NCBI GenBank assembly: GCA_949825045.1
Contig: OX463822.1
Location: 2,609,001 to 2,673,000, forward strand
Reading direction: 5' to 3'
Length of the DNA: 64,000 nt
Origin: Argyresthia goedartella
Taxonomy: Eukaryota; Arthropoda; Insecta; Lepidoptera; Argyresthiidae
The notes under the pieces were generated by a model. It was not told the DNA's origin, did not search any database, and saw only the letters and a list, made by a program, of their open reading frames with translations. Positions 10,080 to 21,493 of the stretch are shown here, one piece after another (the stretch's first letter is position 1; the number at the start of each line of letters is the position of its first letter). The translations under genes and the position numbers were made by a program.

Positions 10080-10365
10080 ACTAAAATTTAATTCATATTT
10101 CTTTATTGCACAAAGATATGTTAAAAGTTATATTTGTGGAAAACATTTGTAAAAAGGCGAGCTTATCTCTCAAAAGAGATTTCTTCCAGCAAACGAAGGC
10201 ATGATAGGAAAAATTACCATGAAAGGGTAGCAGTGTACACTATCTAAAAATTTATCTATAATAAATACATTCATTAAATATCTACAAAATATGGAAAAAA
10301 ATAACAATATACCTAACTTCTAATGAGTACCAATACGGAGTACGATAACGTACGAAGACGTGAAA
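10080..10365 (-). mobile_element. LINE B 3' UTR, inverted copy
   Basis: TTTATTGCAC, then GCGAGCTTATCTCTC and GAAATTTCTTCCAGC-type sequence is the reverse complement of the LINE B 3' UTR at 2395-2604/6129-6215. It forms the outer end of palindrome 1. No coding sequence remains. Confidence 0.6.
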
Positions 10366-10379
10366 AAAAAGTTGCTCTG

Positions 10380-10480
10380 ATCAAATCGGTTTCATAATGA
10401 AAGTTGTGTAGAATGATGTCACTAAGAATCCCCTAAAATAAGACTACACCATTCTGTTACACCCTGTATGTGTGAACTAA
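10380..10480. repeat. MITE fragment (ACAGGGTGTAACAGAA type)
   Basis: The segment TTGCTCTGATCAAATCGGTTTC.. to CATTCTGTTACACCCTG matches the right half of the complete element at 47231-47476. Related fragments are at 12045-12150 and 20135-20240. Only one terminal inverted repeat is present in each. Confidence 0.45.
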
Positions 10481-10914
10481 ACAATAAATTAGTAAAATGG
10501 CGTAAAATTTTAAATACAGGCGCGGACGACATTATCTTTTACTGCGTATGCGCAAATAGTCAAAATTTTGACAACTGTCAAAAATAGTGATACCTATCAA
10601 AAGCAAAAATTTTGTGGTTCTGCCAACCCATCTATGAAAAGACATGTAATCAAATTGTGTGCAAACGCGTTTGTCCAGTGTAGAGTATCGATTAATCCCA
10701 CTTCGAAGACAGAACTCGCTCAGAGTAACTGACATACATATATGTAATACAACAACAACACAGAGCGAAGAGATGAACTATATGCCTGAAGATGTGCGCG
10801 TAGGAATACTAAATTTTATGTTTCTGTTGTTGTGTTGTTTTATAATTTTTATTCCTATATATAAATGATCGTAAAATATTAAATTTTAGTACTATTAAAA
10901 AAATACTATTTTCA

Positions 10915-11260
10915 AAAGGGGCATAATAAAATGACCGAATACGAAACTAGTTGAGCGGAATTTCCTGAAATAAGCGAAAAGATACTGAATTGCGCAACAA
11001 TATTACTGACTAAATTACTGAATGGTATAGCAACCGCTTATTGGCTGAATAAAGACTGTCTGGGTAAAGTGGTGGGAAAGGGTAGGTGAAGGATAAAGGG
11101 GGTGAGCAAAGCGAAGCCCCCTTTTTCCTTCGTGTTAGGTTGAACATGTAAGGACAACAATTTTTTATGCTCGTTTTGTATATTATCTAACTCGAATTAA
11201 GGTTTTCAAGATATTGTTTTTTCTAATTAATTCAGTACAGTTTAGAAATAAATCAATGGA
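10915..11260 (+). repeat. Second copy of the hairpin module
   Basis: AAAATGACCGAATACGAAAC, the GAAGGATAAAGGGGG hairpin (11088-11131) and TTGAACATGTAAGGACAACA follow in the order seen at 6215-6480 and 13440-13790. It ends near 11260 where unrelated sequence with (TTAGG)n begins. Confidence 0.5.
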
Positions 11261-11275
11261 AAGATGAACTAAAAT

Positions 11276-11299
11276 TTAGGTTAGGTTAGGTTAGGTTAG
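11276..11299 (+). repeat. Interstitial (TTAGG)n tract
   Basis: Four perfect TTAGG units and a fifth partial one. TTAGG is the canonical insect telomere repeat. The tract is short and embedded in unrelated sequence, so it may be chance, a repair scar, or part of a repeat element. About 400 bp of unassigned sequence (11300-11690) follow before the palindrome flank resumes. Confidence 0.6.
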
Positions 11300-11689
11300 T
11301 AGGAACTACAAAACATCGCAAAAATCTTCGAATCTTCGAAGTGCCTTCGAATTCCCTACCCCGGCTTCACTAACCGCAGGGTTCTCGCCATGTTTCTTTG
11401 GCTCTGAGCGAGCAGTACCTCACTCTCACTCACCCCACCCTTACCCTATGAGTGAAAAAGAGTCCCCGCTCGTTAAGAGCCACAGAAACTTGACTCGGTT
11501 TGTATGAAACGGGCTAGATAATTTTCGACGTATTGTACTTACTTGTACCTACCATTCGCTCACGAGTTGAATGCACTCCAAATGTAGGTACCTACTGGTT
11601 GTGTTTATGTGAAAGTACCATAGTAGTCACTGTAACACTCGAACCACGACCCGTTCAAAGAACACCGACACAGCTTGACTAGTTTCGTA

Positions 11690-12420
11690 TTCGGTCATTT
11701 TATTATTCCCCTTTTTTATTTTAGTTTTTCTACTAGTACTATAGTACTAAAATTTTATTCAGAATTCATAATTCCTTAACGCACATAGATATATAAAAAT
11801 TTAAATTTGTGTAAAAAATATGTATAAAGGATAGCTTATCTCTCAAAAGAGATTTCTTCCTGCAAACCAAGGCATTATAGGAAAAAATAGCATGAAAGAG
11901 TAGGCAGAGCACAATATCTAATAATTATCTATAATAAATAAAAAAATAAATGGTTATCTATAAAATATGGAAAAATAATACCTATATACCAAACTACTAA
12001 TGAGTACCAATATGAAGTACGAAACAGTACGAAGAAGTGAAAAAAAAATTGCTCTGATCAAATCGGTTTCAAAATGAAAGTTGTTTAGAATGATGTCTCT
12101 AACAACCCCCTTAAATATGACTACACCGTTCTTTTACATGTGTTACCTATATATGTGATCTAATCAAAAAATTTGTAAAATGGCGTAAAATTTTATATAC
12201 ATGCGCGGTCAACATATCTACTACTGCGCATGCGTAAATAGCTGCCATGTCATATCGAAAAAAAAACATGATCAAAATCTTAAGTACTTAATAACTTTAT
12301 TGAAATATTCATTTTGTTGTACCTTTTATATGAATGATAATGTGTACTTCACTGTAGTGGAGCCTTAGTATTTTGCATCTATCAACAGTAAGGTTACAGT
12401 AATGTGTCGGTCTCCCTCCT
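11690..12420 (+). repeat. Segment directly repeated at 19680-20480
   Basis: Both stretches carry, in the same orientation, TTTCGTATTCGGTCATTTTA, an inverted LINE B tail, a MITE fragment, AAATGGCGTAAA.., ACTGCGCATGCGTAAATAG and ATGATAATGTGTACTTCACTG. This shows that the second palindrome is a tandem duplicate of the first together with its right flank. Confidence 0.6.
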
Positions 12421-12460
12421 TTTATATTCAAAACCGTTAATTGAAACTGGCGTTTTAGTT

Positions 12461-12800
12461 GATCAACTATCGACAGATTGTAAACCAGACCGATAGGCTT
12501 TAGAATTCACGTTTCTTTTGTTCTTGTTCATGTCAACCTAACACGTATACTATTCGGGGACTTCGCAACGCTCGCTCCCTTTAGTCTTCGCGTAAGCTAC
12601 CGCAGTGTTTGCCCTGGTATTTCGTTTGCAATTCAAGTTTAAACCAGTTTACTATTTATCAGTTTTAACCATTATTATATCAACTAACGCGTCATGTGGT
12701 AAGCAGTACGTTACAGTTTATCTATCGATAAATGACCAACTAACGAGGAAAAAACGTTAGTTTATCAACTAACTGTTTTGACAATCTTACGGTGACATCT
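12461..12800 (-). repeat. Element copy inverted relative to 21494-21800
   Basis: TCAACTATCGACAGATTGTA, the hairpin block at 12541-12594 (stem with AGTCTTCG), CCCTGGTATTTCGTTTGCAA and AACCAGTTTACTATTTA all occur in reverse complement at 21494-21800. The outer part is rich in TTAGTTTATCAACTAAC-like short repeats. The two copies bracket palindrome 2. No protein is encoded. Confidence 0.55.
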
Positions 12801-13300
12801 ACACTTTAATTAATTAAACTTTACTCGAATAATAAAAACACTACGTCGGGCTGACGACGGAGTTAAATATTCAAAAAAGTAATAAGCACTAGTGCGGAAG
12901 TTTCGCACTTGGCTGCTCCGAAAACGCTCTTTTCGAACATATGCATTGTAAAAACATTCATATCCTGTCGACAAATTCAATATTAATATCGACAAATAAA
13001 ACTATATAAAAACAGCACATTTCTGTACAATGACGGTTTCGCCATACACAATTTGTCATTTTCAAGCGCTTGAGATAGTTCTCAGAGCTATTAGCGGTGC
13101 CAGAAGTATTAATTATAATAATAATAATAACCATTTATTTCCAAACATAAAGTCCAATTTATACTCATACAATAACAAGTAAAATGGAAATAAAATGTCA
13201 AAGATAAAATAATGTTCAAATCCAAAATTAATGTCAACTTTTAAACAAAATTAGGCATAATATGTGTATGCTTGTTTACTAATGTTTGTACTCTGCCTCG

Positions 13301-13440
13301 GTTTGCTGGAAGAAATATATTTGAGAGATAAGCTCGCCTATGTACATTATGTTTTTCACAAATGTTACTTTTTAAATATCTTTGTGCAATAAAGGATTTT
13401 GAATTAAACTTTAGTAATATAAAAAAAAAGAAAAAAAGTG
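13301..13440 (+). mobile_element. LINE B 3' UTR remnant, uninterrupted
   Basis: The sequence CTCGGTTTGCTGGAAGAAAT.. GAGATAAGCTCGCCTATG and GCAATAAAGGATTTTG is intact across the site where LINE A sits at 2605-6128. The sequence at 13118-13300 before it begins with an ATAATAATAATAA tract, probably the 3' tail of another minus-strand LINE. Confidence 0.6.
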
Positions 13441-14397
13441 CAATAATAAAATAACCGAATACGAAACTAGTTGAGTGAAGGACCATGACCAGCGGAATTT
13501 CCAAAAATGAGTGAAAAAGAGTAGCGCAACAAAATTACTGATTATCGTGACTAAATTACTGAATGGTGTAGCTACCGCTTATTGGCTGAATAAAGTCTGT
13601 TTGGTTGAAGTGGTGGGTAAGGTTAGGTAAAGGATAAAAGGGTTGAGAGAAGCGAAGCCCCCTTTATCCTTCGGGTTAGGTTGAACATGTAAGAATAACA
13701 ATTTCCAATGCTCGTGTTGTATATTATCTTACTCGAATTAGGGTTTCCAATATGTTTTTTCTAGTTGTGCGATTCAGTACAGTAATAAAGAACTTTGATT
13801 TTGGCCTGAAATCCTTTAGCATCGGTTTCATATGTAAATATTCCTTTTTGGTATAGTAACTTCCTCCAGGTCTTTCCTCCAGGTCTTCGGGCTTCATTAG
13901 ATGCATACTCATATCAACATTTGTACACAGGCACGCATATAATACTTCTGGCTCCTGGTAATAACATGCGTACATGAATAAGTACAATTTAACTAAAAAA
14001 AACTTCAACGTAATAGCAAAATAATTTTATTCAATTCCAAAAATCGCGATCAATCGAAATGGAATGGGCGATATTGGCCCAAATATCTACCACCAAGAAG
14101 ATCTTTGCCATCGGATAGATAGAACCCTTAACAAATAGCATTTCTTTTACGATAGGTCCATACAAGTCACTATAAAGAATAAAAACCTTATAGCCACCCA
14201 GCACCCGATCAGCAACGCCTCTCCTTTCCTGCATAGTATTATTTATACGGATGTTGTATGAACTTTTCAAATGATTATAACTGACTGACAGCGTAAAAGT
14301 TGCTATTTATTTAGTGGTATATCTGACGATAAAGGTCTTGCTAGTGGTGGAAATTTGGACCAAACTCCAGACAACATCGCCCAATCTGTGCTCTAAT

Positions 14398-14646
14398 TCA
14401 CTTGTAGTTCGGATAGAACCCGTACAAGCTATTGAAGAACTCGGGGTCATACTCGGCCTTGGCGGTCTTGACCTCAACAGCGGGGATGTCATACCGCAGT
14501 GGCCTGGTGTAGGCCAAGGGCGCGGTGTAGTGGAGGGGGAGGGTGCGGTACGCGTCTAGGGGGTACGTTCCAAACTCCGATGTCCAGAGCGGTGTTGGTT
14601 CGGCGGCTATGGCGACGGCGAGGAGTACGACGATTAGGAGTTTCAT
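14398..14646 (-). CDS. 82-residue secreted peptide, copy 3
   Basis: It is identical to copy 1 except L59V. It keeps the signal peptide, the acceptor directly upstream of the ATG (14647-14655) and the poly(A) signal at 14026-14031. Its exon 1 is at about 17671-17632 (TATA box 17691-17698, donor at 17632/17631). The intron is therefore about 2,985 nt, because LINE D (15196-17592) has inserted in it in the opposite orientation. Splice signals on both sides remain intact, so the gene may still be expressed. Confidence 0.75.
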   Translation of the reverse strand: MKLLIVVLLAVAIAAEPTPLWTSEFGTYPLDAYRTLPLHYTAPLAYTRPLRYDIPAVEVKTAKAEYDPEFFNSLYGFYPNYK

Positions 14647-15195
14647 CTGTGGAAATATTTAGAGTAGGGTATAGCTGTGGTGACGGGTAAGCCCCTTGAC
14701 AGGCACAATTGATTAACTGGCTAGAGGGTGGCAATAACTATGCTTCTGCCGCCCCCTGAAGAATAGGGAGTGACGCTTGGTTATGATATTTTAAGAATGA
14801 TTATGTCAAAAACATATGAGTAGCAGTAACCAGAAAAAAACAACTATATATAGTCTAAAAGTAGGTAATAAAAATTGTTATCCAATTTTAAGGTGTTGGT
14901 AGGTATTTCGTTTCAAACTGAATTCAATACACATAATTATTACATCCTGTGAAGGCAAGTTGCACCAGACTATTTACAGCCGCTAAATACTGTTCAAACA
15001 CAACTTAAGTACAATACTGTAATTTATTTAGTCAAGCATGCCAAGATTATTTGCCCGTCAGCTTGGTTCTCAGTTTCCCTCATAGCCTTGTAGAAGTTAA
15101 GCAGTTTTAACTGTTTTTAGCCTTTGTCTTATTGGGCGATTCGGTCTTATTGTAGTGATAGGGGTATGAGCTATTTACTATTTATAATATGAGTA

Positions 15196-17592
15196 TTTGA
15201 TATTTCATATTACAGAACCCACCAGACAAGCATCGTGCATTGACCATATAATTAGTAATATAAGTCAAGCAGTAGGAATGGTCATACCATTGGAATTGTC
15301 AGACCATGAAACTTCACAATTACTGTCAATTCCAGTCAGTTATAAAAAAATCGTACCTAAGGTGTCATTCATATACAGAAGGGATTATTCAGAAGAAAAT
15401 GTTTTGAAATTTCATGACTGTCTCGAGGCATTATCATTCTCAGATGTCTATGAGGAAACTGACCTAAACAAAGCCTTTGATATTTTTCACGACCTGTTCT
15501 GTTTGTTTTACGCACTTTGCTTCCCGATCATGAGAATAAAAATTAATTCACAAGGTAAACCAAAGTGGATGTCTAAGGGACTTAAAATAGGTTGTAAGTC
15601 AAAGAGATATCTTAGATTTGCTTTTTATAAGAATAAAACAGAAGCTAACAAAATCAAATACGAAAAATACTCTAAAATGTAAAAAAAATGTGTAATAAAA
15701 TCTCAAGAACAAGCGAATAACAATTATGTGAGAAATAGTAAAAATAAATGTAAAGCTTCATGGAATGTGGTAAAAAATGAGTCAGGTGTTTTTCACACAT
15801 CCCATTTCATACAACATATTGACTATGAGGGAAATGTTGTCAATGACCCATTAGACATTGCAAACACTTTCAACAAATATTTTATTAAAATTTCAAATAA
15901 AATAAACCATAACCTTATTCAGACCGGTGGTAGTAATAGGGTTAGTAAAAGCATATTCCTTAGTCCATACGACAATGATTGCGTAGGGAAACTGGTAATG
16001 TCCTTAAATAACACTAACGCAGAGGGCTATGACGGTATTGCTACAAAAATTATCAAGAAATGCTATGTTTTGATTATACCAGTTCTTACTTATCTCATAA
16101 ATATGTCATTGGAAACGGGATGCTTCCCTGATAGACTTAAAATATCTATAGTTAAACCCCTCTTCAAAAAAGGTGAAAAATGTGATCTAGTTAATTATCG
16201 TCCTGTAACTCTCACACCAGTGCTATCAAAAATATTTGGAAAAGCAATGCAAAACAGAATATTAGATTTTAAGGATAAACATAGCATACTGACTCCGGAG
16301 CAGCATGGGTTTCAAAAAAACAAATCTGCAACATTGGCAGCCTTCAAACTTGTTGATAGAATTGTTGCAATTGCAATTGCAATCCGATTGCAATTCGTAG
16401 AAATTTGTAGAGCAGATAACAAAAATGTAGTAAATTGTTTTAAATTTGACTTAAAATCTAACAAATTCGGCGTCCCTGAGGGCAGTGTCCTTGGACCGCT
16501 TCTATTTTTACTTTATATAAATGACTTACCTGATGTGACAAATCAATGGTGTATTTTGTTCGCAGACGATATTTCAATAAATGTAACGCGCGCAATAAGT
16601 GATGACATCTCCTTCCACGAATCAGACATTAATAATGCAATAACTAGTGTAATTGAGTGGTTGAATAATAATAATTTACAGATTAATTTAGACAAAACAA
16701 AGTACATTAATTTTAATAACTTTGACAAATTCAATAGAGATATGACATTAAATATAAATCACAACGGACAAATCATAGAGGAGGCTCACAGTGTGACATT
16801 TTTAGGTATTAACATAGATAGGCATTTAAATTGGAAAGATCACACTGATAAAGTTTGTAAGAAAATCAATAGATTTATTTATGTATTACGTAGACTTAGG
16901 AAAACAGCAGAGATAAAGACTGCTCTAGTTGCCTATCATGGATATCTAGAATCTGTCTTGAGATATGATCTTGTAGTTTGGGGAAACGGGAGTGATATTA
17001 ATAAAGTTTTTATTGCTCAAAAGAAATGTGTGCGTGCAATTTGTGGTTTGGCCCCAAATGAATCATGCAAACCAATTTTCACTAAATTAAATATTTTGCC
17101 ATTACAATGTTTGTATATACTGGAAATAGGAAAATTTGTAAAACTTAATCCAAAATTATTTAAAAGAGCCCAAGAACAACATTCAAGAAATACGAGAAAC
17201 CCGATTAGGTTAATATATAATCATACGCCACGTACATCACTGTATCTTAAGAATTGTCCTGCTATGTGCGTTAAAATATTTAACAAAATACCCGAAGAGA
17301 TAAAAGAATATTCAATTAATAAGTTTAAATCTGAAATGTTTAAATGGCTTCAACAGATATGTTTTTATTCAGTAGATGAATTTATTAAATATAAAACTTA
17401 CATATAAAATAATTTAATAAGCTAGAGCAATATTAACAGTAAAATTTTTTTTTTTCAGTGTAATGTGGACTATTTAATATTTGCATGCTAAAATTAATAG
17501 CAGATAAGGTGTTCATAATGTATATATAACTGACCATCGACTGCCCACCCTTATCTTAGCAAATAAAAATCTTTATCGTTATCTTTATCTTT
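15196..17592 (+). mobile_element. LINE D (CR1-type), 5'-truncated, with 8-bp target duplication
   Basis: The insert is flanked by TATGAGTA at 15188-15195 and 17592-17599. The uninterrupted site is visible near 7857-7864 (TATGAGTAAC). It begins inside the endonuclease domain and ends with ATCTTTATCGTTATCTTTATC-type 3' tail repeats, which are typical of CR1-group LINEs. It lies in the intron of peptide gene 3, antisense to that gene. The boundary on the 3' side is ambiguous by one or two bases because the tail ends in T/A. Confidence 0.8.
15197..17407 (+). pseudogene. LINE D ORF2: endonuclease end and reverse transcriptase lacking motif A
   Basis: Codons before and after 15682 are in one frame, broken by a single TAA (15680-15682). 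The first part has the endonuclease end (ITEPTRQASCIDHI, LSDHE). The second has YRPVTLTPVLSKIFGK, HGFQKNKSATL, VPEGSVLGPLLFLLYIND and the catalytic FADDISI, then the thumb. Between HGFQKNK and VPEGSVLGP the motif A block (DLSKAFD) expected from relatives is absent. Instead there is a TTGCAA-repeat junction at 16364-16395, an in-frame deletion of some 50-60 codons. The enzyme would lack a catalytic aspartate. Confidence 0.75.
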
Positions 17593-17664
17593 ATGAGTAA
17601 CTTTTTATATTAAATATTAATTAACGCTTACCTTGCAAATATTTCCTTTCGATATTCAAAAGAA

Positions 17665-17955
17665 AAGTGATGCTCTCAAAAAAATGTCTCCTTTTATAAC
17701 GGAAATTTTTACCCCGTTAAAAAATTACTAAGCACTAATATCGTTCGATTAAGTTCAAATCACTTTCGCAATTAGTAATTTATTGCTTTTGTATTGGGGT
17801 AATTGCTTTCGCTATTAGAAACTTCTGAACCATGGAATAGATGCTACAAGTGCGGAAAGTTTGCCATTTCCGACAAGTATATGAGTGCTTAGTTATTTTT
17901 TTACTTGTTAAAAATTTCCGTTATAAAAGGAGTCATTATTTTGTGAGCGTCACTT
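17665..17955. promoter_or_regulatory. Bidirectional promoter between peptide genes 3 and 4
   Basis: TATAAAAG boxes face outward at 17691-17698 (minus) and 17922-17929 (plus), followed by ATCACTT and GTCACTT start-like sites. The central ~150 bp match the centre of the first promoter (CACTTTCGCAATTAGTAATT, CTACAAGTGCGGAAAGTTTG) with scattered changes. Confidence 0.6.
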
Positions 17956-18607
17956 TTCTTTTGAATATTGAAAGGAAACATTGACAAGGTAAGCGTTAAT
18001 TAATATTTCATATAAAAAGTTGCAAAATATATCTCACCTCATATTATCCATAATAAACAGTTCATACCCCTCTCACTACATTGAGACCGAATCGCTCCAG
18101 AAGACAAAGGCTAAAAAAAGTTAAAACCAATTACATTCTACACGGTCATGAGTGGGAAACTGGGAACCAAGCTGACGGGCAAATAATCTTGCCGTGCTTG
18201 ACTAAATAAATTACCGTGTTATATTTAAGTTGTGTCTAATATGTATTTAGCAGCTGTCAAAACTCGCCCTTAAAGGATTTAACAATTAGGTGTAGTATCT
18301 TGAATTCAGATCGTCGTCCCCAAGAAATACCTAGCAACACCTTAAAATTGAATTTCCCTTTTTATTACCTACTTTTAGACTATAAACAGTAGTACATACA
18401 TGTAGTTGTTTGTTGCTGTTTACTATTTCCACAAACGTTTGTGACGTCATCGCTCTTTCCTAAAATATCATAACCAAGTGTCACTCCCTATTATTCAGGG
18501 GGTGGCAGAAGCATAGTTATTCCCAGGGTCTAGCCAGTTAATAAATTGTGCCTGACAAGGGGCTTACCCATCGCCACAACTATACCCTACTCTAAATATT
18601 TCCACAG

Positions 18608-18856
18608 ATGAAACTCCTAATCGTCGTACTCCTCGCCGTCGCCATAGCCGCCGAACCAACACCGCTCTGGACATCGGAGTTCGGAACGTACCCCCTAGAC
18701 GCGTACCGCACCCTCCCCCTCCACTACACCGTGCCCTTGGCCTACACCAGGCCACTGCGGTATGACATCCCCGCTGTTGAGCTCAAGACCGCCAAGGCAG
18801 AGTATGACCCCGAGTTCTTCAATAGCTTGTACGGGTTCTATCCGAACTACAAGTGA
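18608..18856 (+). CDS. 82-residue secreted peptide, copy 4
   Basis: It is identical to copy 1 except A42V. The TATA box is at 17922-17929, exon 1 ends CAAG at 17988, the donor GTAAGC starts at 17989 and the intron runs to 18607 (TTTCCACAG). A poly(A) signal AATAAA is at 19237-19242. The 3' UTR has the same inverted repeat as copy 2. Its divergent partner is copy 3. Four copies that differ from one another by one or two residues, while their flanks carry many more changes, suggest selection or gene conversion on the coding exon. Confidence 0.8.
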   Translation: MKLLIVVLLAVAIAAEPTPLWTSEFGTYPLDAYRTLPLHYTVPLAYTRPLRYDIPAVELKTAKAEYDPEFFNSLYGFYPNYK

Positions 18857-19859
18857 ATTAGAGTACAGATTGGGCGATGTTGTCTGCAGTTTGTTCCAAA
18901 TTTCCACCACTAGCAAGACCTTTATCATCAGATATACCACTAAATATATAGCAACTTTTACGCTGTCAGTCAGTTATAATCATTTGAAAAGTTCATACAA
19001 CATCAATATACATAATACTATGCAGGAAAGGAGAGACGTTGTTGATCGGGTGCTGGGTGGCTATAATGTTTATATGGCTATAAGTTTTTTATTCTTTATA
19101 GTGACTTGTGTGGACCTGTCGTGGTAAAAAATGCAATTTGTTTAGGGGTCTATCCGATGGCAAACATCTTGTTGGTGCTGGATATTTGGGCCAATATCGC
19201 CCATTCTAATTCGATTAATCGCGATTTTTGGAATTGAATAAAATAATTTTGCTATTACGTTGAAGTATTTTTTAGTTAAATTGTACTTATTCATGTACGC
19301 AAGTTATTACCAGGAGCTAGAAGTACTACATGCGTGCCTGTATACAAATGTTGAAATGAGTATGCATCCACTGAAGCCTGAAGACCTGGAGGTAAACCTG
19401 GAGGAAGTTACTATACCAAAAAGGAATATTTACATAGGTTCCTTTTAATGGATTTCAGGCCAAAGTCAAAGTTCTTTATTTCTGTATCGAATTGCACAAC
19501 AAGAAAAAACAACACCTGGAAAACCTTAATTCGAGTAAGATAAATTCAACGAACCTTAACCACCACTTCAACCAAACAATCTTTATTCAACAGGTAGCTA
19601 CACCATTCAGTCACGCTAATCAATAAGTTTGTTGCGCAATTCAGTATCTTTTTCGCTCATTTCAGGAAATTCCGCTGCTCATGGTCCTTCGCTTAACCAG
19701 TTTCGTATGTGCGCAATTCAGTATCTTTTTCGCTCATTTCAGGAAATTCCGCTGCTCATGGTCCTTCGCTTAGCCTGTTTCGTATTCGGTCATTTTATTA
19801 TTCCCCTTTTTTATTTTAGTTTTTCTCCTAGTACTATAGTGCTAAAATTTTATTCATAA

Positions 19860-20120
19860 TTCATAATTCCTTATTGCCCAAATATATAGAAAAAGTTAAA
19901 TTTGTGGAAAAAACATGTATAAAGCTTATCTCTCGAAAGAGATTTCTTCCTGAAAACCATTGCATGATATGAAAAATTAGCATGAAAGAGTAGGCAGTGC
20001 ACAATATCTAATAATAATCTATAATAAATAAAATAAAAAAATAGGTATCTTTAAAATATGGAAAAATAATACCTATAAACCAAACTACTAATGAGTACCA
20101 ATATGAAGTACGAAACCGTA
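19860..20120 (-). mobile_element. LINE B 3' UTR, inverted copy at the end of palindrome 2
   Basis: TTATTGCCC, GCTTATCTCTCGAAAGAG and TTTCTTCCTG are a reverse-complement LINE B 3' UTR. It corresponds to 10080-10365 and 11760-12010. No coding part is left. Confidence 0.55.
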
Positions 20121-20989
20121 CGAAGAAGTGAAAAAAAAGATGCTCTGATCAAATCGGTTTCAAAATGAAAGTTGTTTAGAATGATGTCTCTATCAACCCC
20201 CTTAAATATGACTACACTGTTCTATTACACCCTGTATATGTGATCTAATCAAAAAAATTGTAAAATGGCGTAAATTTTATATACATGCGTGATCAACTAC
20301 TGCGCATGCGTAAATAGCTGCCATGTCATATCGCAAAAAAACACGATCAAAATCTTAAGTAATTAATAACGCGTTTATTGAAATATTCATTTTGTTGTAA
20401 CTTTTATATGAATGATAATGTGTACTTCACTGTAAAGGAGCTGTTCTTGGACGTAGTATTTTGCATCTGTCAACAGTAATGACAGATCCTAATTTTATAA
20501 ACTTTGTGTGTATGAATCAGACAACATTTAGCTAATGAAAATTTTATGTAATTTTTGATAAGTGTCAGCTGTAAAAAAATATTACGAATATTATCATGAA
20601 AATGGATGACATTTAGGAGGTACTGATTTTGAAGATAACTTTTTAGTTATCAAACTGAAAATTAAATGAAAATTTAATAAGTAGATGTAAAATATTGAAA
20701 TTAATTTTAAAACAATAAAAAAAAACTGGAAATAGCTATTGAATTACTCGCATTATGAACTCCTGAATCTGGAAGAAAAATTCGCCAATTTCATAGGTAA
20801 GCACCCAATATATTGTATATGACTTGTTGCCTAGGAACGTTTAGACAACTCGTTAAATGTTTCGTTCACTCACTTGTCTAACGGAATTTTAGTGACTTGG
20901 TTAAACATCGGTATTTAATTAACGTTCTAGAGAGTTAGTTAAGTGTCTGATTTAACCCACTAACTGCGATATGTACATAGGGTCCCCGT

Positions 20990-21425
20990 TGAGTCTAAGT
21001 TCTTTATTAATGTAGATTATAAAATTATTCTTAGTTCACGTAATTTTTTGCCTCACTAGAAACTCACACAGATTGATTTTTTTAAAAGTCTTTTAAAAAT
21101 ATAGTTTGTTTAAATAGTACAAAACTAATACATTTTAATATGAAATATGTGCAGGAATAAATATAATCTTAACTAAGCGAGTTTTGTGTTAACACCATGC
21201 TCTCTTGTTATTTCTAGAGCTGTAATCTTGAATACCGGAGTATCCTTTTTAGATAAGCTAGATTTAACAGATTTTTTAATTTGCTCGAATGGTATATCTC
21301 AGAAGCAGAGTAAGAAGAAAAATAAAACCCCCAGTTCTTGTATGTTTACATGTTGTGACGTTGCAGTTTCTGGTTCCCCGAGACTTCAGCTAACACAATT
21401 TTGGCCTATATGGTTTTAAATGGTA
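20990..21425 (-). mobile_element. LINE A-like 3' end, minus strand, decayed
   Basis: TTCTTTATTAATGTAGAT, CTCACACAGATTGATTTTT, GCAGGAATAAATA and TAATTTGCTCGAATGG follow the same order as the 3' UTR and C-terminal coding sequence of LINE A at 34167-34450. Divergence is higher than among the other LINE A copies, so it is an older insertion or a sister family. Confidence 0.5.
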
Positions 21426-21493
21426 TTTTCGTTTTAAGGCTTTGCATCGATCTTCCAAAGATCCTGTATATGATATATATGTCACCGAAGATT

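Larger units (their letters stand above)
2395..10365. repeat. Palindrome 1: inverted duplication carrying peptide genes 1 and 2
   Basis: The left arm is about 2395-2604 plus 6129-7990 (LINE A copy 1 sits inside it). The right arm is about 8160-10365. Each arm reads outward as promoter, exon 1, intron, peptide gene, 3' UTR, hairpin module and LINE B tail. Arm boundaries were set by eye from matching phrases such as TTTCATGGTAAATTCTCC and its inverted counterpart GGAAAAATTACCATGAAAG. The LINE A insertion is therefore younger than the inverted duplication. Confidence 0.65.
13301..20120. repeat. Palindrome 2: inverted duplication carrying peptide genes 3 and 4
   Basis: The left arm runs from the LINE B tail at 13301 to about 17725 and contains peptide gene 3 and the LINE D insertion. 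The right arm is about 17885-20120 and contains peptide gene 4. It has the same order of modules as palindrome 1. The two palindromes share orientation and right flank, so one is a tandem duplicate of the other. Confidence 0.65.

Noticed and set aside
14489..14734. 81-residue frame overlapping peptide gene 3
   Set aside because: Overlaps the signal-peptide end of the real gene in another frame and crosses the intron acceptor; a shadow frame.
18762..19127. 121-residue frame through the 3' UTR of peptide gene 4
   Set aside because: It starts inside the coding sequence in another frame and runs through the UTR inverted repeat; the equivalents in copies 1-3 are interrupted.
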